From Cinclus cinclus (taxonomy: Eukaryota; Chordata; Aves; Passeriformes; Cinclidae), in NCBI RefSeq assembly GCF_963662255.1, contig NC_085059.1, positions 5,241,234 to 5,305,233 of the forward strand: 64,000 nt of DNA, given 5' to 3'. Position 1 is the first letter of the stretch. The number at the start of each line of letters is the position of its first letter. The position numbers and the translations under genes were made by a program. This document shows, piece by piece, positions 26,480 to 35,812 of this stretch. Below the pieces are notes generated by a model. It was not told the DNA's origin. It did not search any database and saw only the letters and a program-made list of their open reading frames with translations.

Positions 26480-27130
26480 TGCAGCTGTCCTGTAAGGGCT
26501 CACTGTACGGTGCAACATCTGGGCAGCACTCACACCTGCAGTTTGCCTGTGACCTATTTATTATCTCACACAGCTCTGGCAGCCACGGTGGCAGCAGTGC
26601 TTCACCACAGAACTCTCTTGCTGTAGGGGTTCTGCTCTGGAGGTTAATCAATGCAGAACTAACTGCACCATCAATATTGATCAGCCTGGGAAGGCTTTGG
26701 CATTAGAGCTCTGCAATATCCTGTTATTTCCAGGCTGCTTTGCAGGAGCCTGTGTGCATATTAATTAATGAATGAACCTACATGGCCTGACAGATTCACA
26801 GAGGAGCCCAGCAGGGCACAATAAGGGCCTAAGCTAAGATGCTTCATAGGAATTCTAATTTTTTTTCTTAGATACTAAAAAAAAAAAAAAAAAAAAAGGA
26901 GAAACGTAACTCACAGGTCAGCAGTCCCTGCCAACAGCATATTTGACAGCTTTAAAGATGATACGGGCTGTGCATTTGTGAAAGCCTGCTTGACCCAGGG
27001 GGCCATTAGCAAGCTCTGTAAGCAGACCAGCCACTCCCTGTGACTGAAAGTGCATTTAGCGACCTGGACTGACCTGTCATACTTTGAATCTCTGGTACCT
27101 TCTAATGCTGTGAAAGAATTCAGTCACATA
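26480..27130. promoter_or_regulatory. Candidate HS5-1-like PCDHA cluster enhancer
   Basis: The block lies about 7.6 kb downstream of the PCDHA stop, the side where mammalian HS5-1 lies, and looks like conserved regulatory DNA rather than repeat. At 26581-26594, AGCCACGGTGGCAG has a perfect 3' half (CGGTGGCAG) of the CTCF consensus. At 26995-27003, CCAGGGGGC is a perfect CTCF core. Both read on the plus strand, opposite to the gene, as reported for the two HS5-1 CTCF sites. Between them are ATCAATATTGAT (26670-26681, ONECUT-like palindrome), TTAATTAATGAATGAA homeodomain-type sites, and a run of 21 A (26877-26897). GCTGTCC at 26484-26490 resembles one REST half-site. CTCF flanks match poorly, so this is a hypothesis. 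Confidence 0.35.
26877..26897. repeat. Poly(A) run of 21
   Basis: An uninterrupted A tract with no retrogene or SINE body upstream of it was recognised. It separates the two CTCF-like motifs. Confidence 0.95.
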
Positions 27131-29317
27131 ACCCTTTTATCACTTTCTAGCTAATAGATGTCTCTTTGCTCGTGCTGCTGGTCAGAATCTGACTCTATGT
27201 GGCCAGCTGAGACCCACTCTTGTGCATATGAAGGGAGCCTGAGGATAAAATAAAACTGGTTTCACCTTTTTGTGTCGTTTGTTCCTTGAGAACAGAAGGA
27301 GGTACTTGTGCCTGCCATTCTCAGTGCAGTCGCCCTTCAGGGTGAGATCACCTTCAGGATTGTATTTATATTGTGATTGCACTAAAGTAGATTAACAAGA
27401 GATTGTTACACGTGGCTTTGGAAAGATTAAGGTAGCTTTTGTGATGCTTGGTGGCTGCTTATATTTGTACAAAGGACTTTCTGAGTCTACAAGTAGCTGG
27501 GCTAACACCATTTACACACCCTTGGGGTTTGGCAGATCCTCTTTATTGTGTAAATACTCCTCAGGAGCTTTGTGGATCATTTCCTCCCATGTCAGTACCT
27601 AAGTGTTGCATAATCCCCTTTTAAACATGTAAGAAGACAAGCAGATTTTAGGCTAGATTTTTCATTATTTTAGGTTTGTCTCTTATCTAGCATACACCTC
27701 AGGAAACTTCTATACTGAAGGTGAAAGGTGAGAGCAAGTTCAGCAAAGTGAAGCCCCTTATCCTGTCACCGTGTGGCCCTGGTGCTGGATGAAACTGCTC
27801 ACAGCTGGGCTTCGGAGCATCTGGGAAAAGCCAGGTGGGAAAAGCTGCTCTAGACAGATCCTGAACCTCTTGTGCCAGCCCATGGAACAAGATCCTGGGT
27901 CCTCACTGAGCCTAAGGCTGTTTGCACCACAGGTGATGATGAGCAAGTTGGTCATCAGTCAGTAAAGGCTTGAGAAGTGTAGATAATTTGGGGGTATATG
28001 TGGGAATGTATGGAAGGCCTTAAATCCTAGCACAGAGAGTTGATTTGATTTGTAATAGCTCAGCACATCGCTGCACACCTGAGAGACTTAAGGCAGGATT
28101 CTTTTTAACACCTACAGAAGGAAGTTCTTCAAGGAAGGGAGTGATTCATGCCTCCCTCGATGGGGGCTAAGATATGCTAGGGGCTTAGTTATGATATTTT
28201 CCGTCTAGCTTCCCCCAGAACCACACACATTGCTCCCACTGAAGCTGCATTAAGTAGAATTTGAGCCACAGAAAAGCTGAAGGATTTATCTAACAGGAAA
28301 ACTATCGCAGGATTAAAAGTCTGGGATGGCTGTGATTGATGTGTTTTAACAGTTACTACATCTTGTCAGCCTTGTTGTGCAGCACCATTCCTGTAATTCA
28401 TGGCCAAGGACTTTCTCATTCTCTTCAGGGACGCTCAAGTGCTGCCAAGACTCTTGAGGTGTCCGTAAAATATTGCCAAAGGAGCTGGAATGGGGCTGCC
28501 AGAGCCAGTTCTAAAGTTACCCCATCTCAGTGCCAAAGCCTAAAATCACAGGTAATGGCCTGGCACTGCTGAGCTCCCAGGGATCCCTGCAGGGTCTCAC
28601 ATTTGGGTCAGGTTCAGGTATGACTCCTGCTGGGGTGGCACGTTGGTGACACGGTCACTCCTCACCCAACACTGTGCCCCATAGGTGTGCCCAACACCCC
28701 ATTCCTGAGCCTGCTGCCATGGTGTGCCTGGAGGATAACCTTTCCCACCCGGCAGCATAAATGGGATTATTTCTTCAGGATTCCTGCTTCCCACAGTGAA
28801 GGAACAAGGGAGTTGAGGAGTGGGAATGACACAGACTTAGGGATGCTCTATTTGGTATGAAGGCCAGATTAGTATTTCTGACCGTCTGTCAAGGTTTTAA
28901 AATCTAGTTTTCAAGCCTAGCATGTCTGCTTTATAATATGCTTCAGACATCAGCTCCTGAATGTGGATGAGTCACTTGCTGTCTTTTTGCACACAACAGT
29001 GACACAGCTCTGGGCACCACTGGCAGGCAAACATTTTTAGTATTTTCAAGCTGTGTAGAGTTCTGAGAGATGTTTACCACATCTCTGTCATCTTTTGATG
29101 TTAATACCTGTGTCAGAGTGATTTCATGGAGGCTGTCCTGGGATGTGAAAAGGAATCCATGGTGCAGTGTAAGATCTGCTCTTCTCACCATGTGGCAAAG
29201 AGAATTCTGTGGTACTTCATGCTGAAGGATTCCATTCATTAATTCTCTAATCCAGCCTAAGGCACCTGAACTATAAACATTCTAGAAGTAGGTGCCTAAT
29301 GTCACCATAATAGAATC
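27131..29317. other. Non-coding, no gene seen
   Basis: No recognised repeat or exon. The stretch at about 28560-28760 is more GC-rich than its surroundings but has no signature I can name. Confidence 0.6.
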
Positions 29318-29377
29318 ACTTTGAAAAATCAGGTTTTCATGATATATACTTTGAAAAATCAGGTTTTCATGATATAT
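29318..29377. repeat. Perfect 30-bp tandem duplication
   Basis: A 30-base unit beginning ACTTTGAAAAATCAGG occurs twice with no mismatch (29318-29347 and 29348-29377). It is a recent slippage duplication or an assembly artefact. Confidence 0.95.
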
Positions 29378-29452
29378 AAGAAGTGTTATTACTGACAGTG
29401 GGTACTGAAGCATTCTGTACAACAACATAACCATGTTCCAGATTTTTATATA

Positions 29453-29990
29453 TAAAATCATAGAATGGTTGGGGTTGGAACAGGCCTTAAATATGATCTA
29501 GTTCCACCCCTCTGCTATGGGCAGGGATGCATTCCACTAGACCAGGCTGCTCCAAGTCCCATCCAGCCTGTGCCAGGGCTTCCCCACCCTCATGGGGAAA
29601 GATTTTTTTTTTCCTAAAACATCACCTAAAGTGACAATCTCTTATTTTGAAGCAATTTCCCTTGTCCTGTCACTCCAGGACTTTGTAAATTGTCTCTCTC
29701 CATCTTTGTTGTCGATCCCTTCAGGTCCTGGAAGGCCACACCGATGTCACCCCAAAGCTTCTCCTGTCCAGGTGAACAATCCCAGCTCTCCCAGCCTTTC
29801 CTCCCAGCAGAGCTGCTCCATCCTCTGCTCATCCTGGAGCCTCCTCTGGCTGCAGCAGCTCCAGCTCCTCCCTGTGCTGGGCTCAGGGCTGGGGCAGCTC
29901 TGCAGGTGGGGTCTCACCTGAGCACAGGGACACAGGGACAGGATCCCCTCCCTTGCTGGCCACACTCTGGGATGAGCCCAGGACAGGGCT
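29453..29990 (-). mobile_element. CR1 LINE fragment, antisense (about 540 bp)
   Basis: It starts at the reverse-complemented terminus (AATCATAGAATGGTTGGGGT), then CCACTAGACCAGGCTGCTCC. A small deletion precedes the CCCACCCTCATGGGGAAAGA section. CCCTTGTCCTGTCACTCCAG, GGTCCTGGAAGGCCACACCG and GTGAACAATCCCAGCTCTCC follow. It is one of the two longest CR1 3' copies here and has no intact reading frame. Confidence 0.94.
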
Positions 29991-31710
29991 GTCTTCCTCT
30001 GTAAACGCTTGGATACAAACCCCTCCCGCCCTGCAAATGCAGAGTGGTGACACTGGATCCTCCAGGGATCCCGCTAGGGATCTCCAGAGAGGAGAATGAA
30101 CCCAGGACAGTAGAGAGTACAGCATCCCCATATGCAGAGCTAATGGAAAATGAATGTATATGCTATCAGTATTGATTCCGTAGCGTGCTGCACAAGGTCA
30201 GTTCAATGTGATAAAGCATTTATTCTGTTACAGCTGTGCTGTGCGTTGTCCCTCCGTTTGGTTTTGGTGCAGCCAAGCCAGCCACTCAGGCATGTGTGAG
30301 CCTAATTATGATTCCAGCCCCCACAAGAATCCCTTCACATCCACGATTTATTATTGCTGTGCTTGGAGCCCTCAGCTCTACTTTTCAGACTACCTGTTCG
30401 CTTCATGCAGATCCAGCTACGTGTGATATCAAAACATTGCTCAGCTGTTCACTCTTTTCTCCTTCAGAGGCTTGGAAAGGAAGAAACCAAAGGACTTCAG
30501 GGTACACTCACTTGCCAAAGCCAAACTTTTGATTCAAGTGATATTTCTGCATATTTACAGGAGCCTTAACAGAACACAGGACTCTTGGCACTGTCTTCAA
30601 AAGGTGGGTCAGTAATTTCTAAGCAATCAAGTAACAGCAAAACTGAGGAACCTGCTCATTCTTTAGGATTCAAATGAGGAAAATGGCTCAGCTTCTTCCT
30701 TTATATTTGTCTTACACAAGTTCCACAAAACTGCTGCTAGGGGAGAAATGGATTTGGTAGCAAATTGTACTTGGTTTGTTTTACTCAGTTGTTGACACAA
30801 GCAGGTCTTGAATGAGTGAAGTGGAAGCAGAAATGAAAAAAAAAAAGGTTCTAACAGGTATCAAAACTACCTGCAATTAATTTAATGACTGATCTTCATA
30901 TGTGAAATTTGGGAAATACATTTTGGATTCTTGGTTCTTCCCCTGATGTGAGAGGATTGGAAAACTTTTAATGATGTGCAATGACCCATGTACTGAGCAG
31001 AAAGAAACTGCACAAGAGCAAGTCTAAGAAGCCTAATGTAAAATGAGAAAACTTTTAATGACAGGTTGTAATTAATATACAACATAGCTCAGGTTTATTG
31101 TTATAAAAGCCCAATAGTTTTCATCACTGATCTTGTATGCATAGAAACCAAACTTCCAAAGACAATATGCTCACAGAAAATATATATGGATTCTGAAAGA
31201 CAAATTATTTGAGCAGTAAAAGGCCTCAAAACTGTAATTTCCTTGTTAGCAGACTCTGCAGTGTATTTTGTCATGCTCGTTTCCTTGTCAGCCGGAGAAT
31301 TAAAGAAATATTTTTTTATTAATTTGTACCGCTATTGGCCACCTCTGGTTCTCAATTTGCATTGCTGTGTGGTGTGAAAACAGTAACCCCTAAACTGTGG
31401 TGGAATGTGCAGATTCTGCCCCCACCTACCCCTTGTCCTCCAAACACAATTCTTGCCAAGGGTTCCTCCTCCTCCTGGCCACCCAAAATCAAGGATGTCA
31501 ATGGCATCATTTGTATATTAGTTATGAAATAGCCAAATCTCACTGTAGACATCTCAGATTTCCAGTTATCCTAGAGGGTCCTAATAAGGAAAAATCTTCA
31601 TAAAATCTGGCGAGGTGCCTGATTCAGTCTTCTGAAAACACAGCGAGTGTGTGGAATGTAGGAACTCCTAGTGCAAACCAGCCTCTTTTCAAACAATTCC
31701 AGCAAAAGCT
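29991..31710. other. Non-coding, no gene seen
   Basis: AT-rich intergenic DNA without recognised repeats. A short A-run lies at 30836-30846. Confidence 0.6.
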
Positions 31711-31920
31711 CCTCCTCTCCTCTCCTCTCCTCTCCTCTCCTCTCCTCTCCTCTCCTCTCCTCTCCTCTCCTCTCCTCTCCTCTCCTCTCCTCTCCTCTCC
31801 TCTCCTCTCCTCTCCTCTCCTCTCCTCTCCTCTCCTCTCCTCTCCTCTCCTCTCCTCTCCTCTCCTCTCCTCTCCTCTCCTCTCCTCTCCTCTCCTCTCC
31901 TCTCCTCTCCTCTCCTCTCC
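31711..31920. repeat. Pure (TCCTC)n pentanucleotide array, about 41 copies
   Basis: An uninterrupted CTCTC/TCCTC array of about 205 bases is pyrimidine-only on the plus strand and purine-only (GGAGA) on the strand from which PCDHA is transcribed. The GEERR-type and SSPLL-type frames are artefacts. Lack of interruptions implies recent expansion and likely length polymorphism. Confidence 0.98.
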
Positions 31921-32888
31921 CAGTTTTTCTCTATCAGCTCTCCATACTGGAATGATCATCATAATTTATAATCATGCTGGAATGATTATCTTCAGATTAT
32001 GTTTTGTCTCCCAAGGCACCCAAGCACTCAGTCTAAGCACCTGCAATAAAGGCAGCATTGGTAAATGTAATTTTGCATTAAAACCAGAAAATTGGAGACA
32101 TTCTGCAGCTCTTGGTTCATTCTAATAGATGCAAGCCTTGGAAAACCAGCTGTGTATGGACACTGATGAAAAATAAGTGAATCAGACTGGCTTGCATTGG
32201 GGAAAATGCAAGCACTCAAAAGAAAATCCAATATTCAATTAAAATCTAAAACTAATCGAGTGTAGAAGATTCCGGTAAGAATTAAATCTTTGTACTGAAT
32301 ATTTTGCCAGAGGCTTTGGGAGAGCTATTTTCTGATGAATACAAAACAACAGTATTTCTGTGTGTGTTTAAGCTACCACTGTAACTACACTTGATGAACG
32401 TTTTGGGAGTTGTTGGATTAGTCACCAAATTAAAAAAAAAAAACAAAACAACAAAACATCTAAATGTACTTGCATAGCATATTTGCATAAAAGAACAGTT
32501 CCCTCCCCAAAGCTTTTTTCCTCTTGTCTAGCCTTTAAAAGTGAATCAAGGATTCTTTTTCTTGAGTAGCACCTTTTTATTGCCAGTAAAACAAGATTGG
32601 TAACAAAAGAAAACTCTAAATAGACCACACGAGGCCATTGGTGGTTCATACTTTGAGATATGAATTCTTTTATTAGAGCTTTGCTGTGATGTTTTAAGAC
32701 TTACTGCAGGTTCTTAAAAATGAATAGGAATTGTTCTGTTCTGAATTGTCAGCAGTTTGGAAACTTAAAACATCCAGGACATGTCTCAAGAAATCCAGTT
32801 GTTCTCTTTGATCCTAGATTAAAGGGCCTTTAGAAACTCCAGAGCTATGTGGGTTCTTAGACAGTTCCAATTAACACAACACTTGAGC
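31921..32888. other. Non-coding flank beyond the PCDHA 3' end
   Basis: No exon or interspersed repeat. It holds two further minus-strand AATAAA hexamers (32576-32581, 32668-32673) and an A-rich tract (32431-32457). Confidence 0.55.
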
Positions 32889-32894
32889 TTTATT
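32889..32894 (-). promoter_or_regulatory. Candidate distal poly(A) signal AATAAA of PCDHA
   Basis: On the minus strand a canonical AATAAA is preceded within about 20 bases by a TGTA element (CFIm-type) and followed by the GT-rich stretch AAGTGTTGTGTTAATT. Hexamer plus upstream TGTA plus downstream GT-rich tract is the classical arrangement. The GT tract begins slightly close to the hexamer. Use would give a 3' UTR of about 1.8 kb. Confidence 0.45.
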
Positions 32895-33583
32895 CTGTGA
32901 ATGTACAATAACGTAGAAAACTCCTTGGAATTCCCTCATCAGCTATATTCTATTTAAAAATACATGTATTGGTTTTATATCAACATCCTCAGCCACATTC
33001 AGTACTCCATTTATACTCTTAGGTTTAGTAATTCACAGAACTTCAGCTTCACAGACTCTTACCAATAAATCCCAAAATGCATGCATGGCTTGGTTTAAGA
33101 AAGATATTTTACTTGTGTTTCATACACAAAAAAAACAAAAACAAACTGATAATAACAGTGGCTTAAAAAAATTAACACTACTCCACCTTTTCACAAGTGT
33201 ACAAAAAAGAAATAATGAATTTACATTCAACGGTAAAGCTTAAAGTCCACTCTAATAATAGTTGCATTGACATTCACATACACAAGCACAGAATAAATAT
33301 TTCAGGATTCTTATAAGAGCATACAGCATACATACAGTACTTGAATTTTACATAAGGAGTGTTAGTAGGGTCAGAAATTCATAATCTCATAGAAAAGTAA
33401 AACTAAAATCAGAAAAGGTCGTGAGGGAGGTAACACCAAGGTACTGCACAGAGCTAGCAGGTTAGTAAATCCATTTGTGTGAGGAGTTTGCTTCTGCTTA
33501 TTCATATTAGGACAGTTTGTTTGCAAAGGTGTATTCAAAGTGCAGAATAATGGAAAAAAAATAAAAGAGAAGATATTCTTGTA

Positions 33584-33589
33584 TTTATT
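33584..33589 (-). promoter_or_regulatory. Candidate proximal poly(A) signal AATAAA of PCDHA
   Basis: A minus-strand AATAAA is followed 10-35 bases downstream by a strongly T-rich tract (CTTCTCTTTTATTTTTTTTC), a plausible downstream element. Use would give a 3' UTR of about 1.13 kb, so alternative polyadenylation is possible. Two more minus-strand AATAAA hexamers at 32668-32673 and 32576-32581 lack a convincing GT/T-rich element. Confidence 0.4.
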
Positions 33590-34716
33590 AATACATGCAA
33601 GAGGCAGCCCCCAAGTCACCCGACAGAATAAAGCTGTTATTGGCAAGTGGCCGATATAATACAGATGTTTCAGGCAATTTTTCTAAAGCACTTTAATAGC
33701 AGCAATTGTAATTTATAATGGCTCTAGATTGACTTCTGTTTGGGTTAAAGGGCATCATATTTCTTTAACATTTACAGCTATATTTCTTTATAAATAAATA
33801 TCTCAAATAACAAATAGCATAGTTAATGTTACTTTTTTTCTCTCTTTTGCATAAGTGTCGTGGAAAAACTCTGACCTTTTCAGAGACACAAAGTGCAAAA
33901 TAATGTGGAAATAGGGGGACAGAGCATCACAGTTACATTCCTGGGATGTCAGCCCAGCCCTTCTCACTCTCTGAGGGCTAGCCTTACCAGGGTAATGCAG
34001 GGCTTTAAGGGACAATTTTTCCAATGGCTTGCTTGGTAAAGAGATATAATTGGTGGTGTCTTAAAGAGCTGTAAATGTGAGGTTTCATTTGAAGCAGTGT
34101 GTACAATACGTCATGTATAAGAGTCAGTATTTCCACACAGTGACTTCTCAGGATTTGACAAGTCTGATCAATCTCCTTTCAGACATTTTCTCCCCAGCCT
34201 GAACATCTTTGAACGTTTGTGTTCATCAGGTGTTTGCTCTGTTGCATATTTACCAGCTCTTCTTGCATTTTATAATCTGATCTTATATCACCTAGCTGAC
34301 ATCTGCACACAAAAATTTCCAATCAGATAGAGGGTGCACAACATTAAAACTTTTAAACCTGTCCTGTAAGTGTCATCAAGACAGGAGCACAGGAACCACA
34401 GTGCAGAGTCCAACCTCTCACTGGCTGTACTGTGAAGATTCTCCTTTTCGGCGTAGGAGAAAGGAAACTTGTGTCTGCTTTTTAGATTCTGAAAACAAGC
34501 CAGAGTGGAGAAAAAGAGTTAACACCAGACTTAATAAAGCTTTTAAGACAAAACCTGTTAAGCAATTTAGACAGACACTGCATTTCCTGCTGATTTTCTC
34601 AAGTCTGTACATACAGGAAATTTGTTAACAGTAGGAAGAAGTTGGGATTTGCTACATAGGAGAAATCTGCCATTATTACAAAAACTGGCTAAGAGGGTTT
34701 TCTCAGTATAACTCCC

Positions 34717-35027
34717 TCACTGGTCACTGTTCTCAGTGGTGCTGTTGCCCTTTTCCTTTTTCTCCTGAGTCTTGTTTCCCTTCTTCTTTTTCTTCTTTTT
34801 CTTGGTCTCTTCTTTCTTGCCAAAGGTTATGAAGTCACTTTTGTCAATTTGGCTGTTTGGTGGCTCCTGCCGGATGGAGATGATTGCAGGAGATCCTGGG
34901 ATAATGAATTTGTCTGGCAACTCACCAGGACCACCTTGTTTGGAATTGCCCGGTCCAAATTTAAAGGTCCAGCTGTTGCTGTTCACACCAGCTCCCACCG
35001 GGGGGGACACCTCGCCCGCCTCAGGTT
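34717..35027 (-). CDS. PCDHA: Protocadherin alpha constant exon 3 (terminal coding exon, partial gene)
   Basis: This exon encodes the C-terminal 102 residues of the cytoplasmic domain shared by all clustered protocadherin alpha isoforms, which are neuronal single-pass cadherins for self/non-self recognition. Reading on the minus strand, TTGACTTTTTCAG (35028-35040) is a good acceptor and the exon opens with two bases completing a split codon. Recognisable segments in order are [61 protein letters not shown], eight consecutive lysines, [15 protein letters not shown], and the end NSDQ before the stop at 34717-34719. This is nearly identical to my memory of mammalian PCDHA. FITFGK (34816-34833) fits the WIRS consensus (bulky residue, x, T/S, F, x, x) for recruiting the WAVE complex. 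The constant tail is also reported to bind the kinases FAK and PYK2. The in-frame ATG at 35038-35040 lies inside the acceptor tract and is not a start. No frameshift or stop is seen. Constant exons 1-2 and all variable exons lie outside the window. Confidence 0.96.
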
Positions 35028-35524
35028 CTGAAAAAGTCAAAACAGCAAGAAAAGCTTAAAGCACCTTTAAACACAGGCACTCAGTGAGCAGCAGCTTTCT
35101 GCTTGAAAGCTCTGGCTTCAGCCTGGAGAGACTCTTGCTTGCCTGGCTGCTCATCTGGGGGTTACCCACCGGTTCTTGTCCAGCCTGCTCAGGGTTTGCA
35201 TGCACTGACCCGCTCCACGTGCTGTTGGGTGCAACAAGCTCTGGATCCCATTTTGTTCTTTTGGATCTGAAGTGTTTGGAGTAAGAGATCACCGTGATGC
35301 AGCCCACTGCAGTGTTTTACAGAAGGGAACACAAGCATGCGCATTGCGTGGCAAAAGGGTTTGTTTGAGGGTGTTGAGTCTTTTGGGACAGGGTTAGAAG
35401 AGTGGCCAGGGCAGGGGGTGACAGCCGTGGCATTATGCACATCCAGGTGGGTATTCTAGCAAACCATCCTGTGATGGATGTGTCCAGGAATCCTCATGCA
35501 GGGAAAGAAGGGAGAGTGTCAAGA

Positions 35525-35812
35525 GGGTGGAATGGAGCCAGGCTCTGTGTGGTGGTGCCGAGCAACAAGACAAGAGGCAACAGGAATGGATGCCCAAGAA
35601 GTTCCACCTGAACATGAGGAAGAACTTCTTTCCTGTGCAGTGACCAAGCACTGAACAGATGGCCCGGAGAGACTGTGGGGTTCCCCTCACTGGAGATATT
35701 CCAGAACCATCTGGATATAATCCTGTGCCGTGTGCTCTAATGGAACAGGGAGACTGGACCAGATGAGCTGCTCTGGCCCCTTCCAAGCTGACCCATTGTG
35801 TGATTCTGAGCT
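35525..35812 (+). mobile_element. CR1 LINE 3'-end fragment, 500 bp upstream of the terminal exon
   Basis: CAAGAGGCAACAGGAATGGA, CACCTGAACATGAGGAAGAA, GGAGATATTCCAGAACCATC and GACCAGATGAGCTGCTCTGG precede the terminus CCATTGTGTGATTCTGA. It lies in sense on the plus strand, antisense to PCDHA. A tiny antisense CR1-like tag (AGAATCATAGAATATCCTGA) follows at about 35989. Confidence 0.92.

Larger units (their letters stand above)
32889..34716 (-). other. PCDHA: PCDHA 3' untranslated region (end uncertain)
   Basis: The stretch directly follows the PCDHA stop codon on the minus strand. It is AT-rich and free of CR1, LTR or microsatellite sequence over its whole length, which is unusual here and suits a constrained 3' UTR. 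Mammalian PCDHA transcripts also end in a UTR of roughly 2-2.5 kb inside the same exon. The boundary is set at the minus-strand AATAAA at 32889-32894. A nearer AATAAA at 33584-33589 would give a 1.1-kb UTR. The range is inferred from signal positions and composition, not from transcript data. Confidence 0.6.

Noticed and set aside
31624..32125. Open frames of 94-158 residues with Leu/Ser or Glu/Arg repeats
   Set aside because: They are translations of the TCCTC pentanucleotide array, which is open in most frames because it contains no stop codons.
1..32888. Protocadherin beta/gamma variable exons downstream of the alpha cluster
   Set aside because: A variable exon is a single open frame of about 2.4 kb with cadherin repeats. 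No frame here exceeds 165 residues.
35038..35040. ATG in frame with the PCDHA exon, giving a 107-residue frame
   Set aside because: It lies in the polypyrimidine/acceptor tract. The exon is entered by splicing at 35027 and does not start translation.
34768..35059. Plus-strand frames overlapping the PCDHA exon
   Set aside because: They are antisense shadows of the conserved minus-strand exon, including phenylalanine runs opposite the lysine codons.
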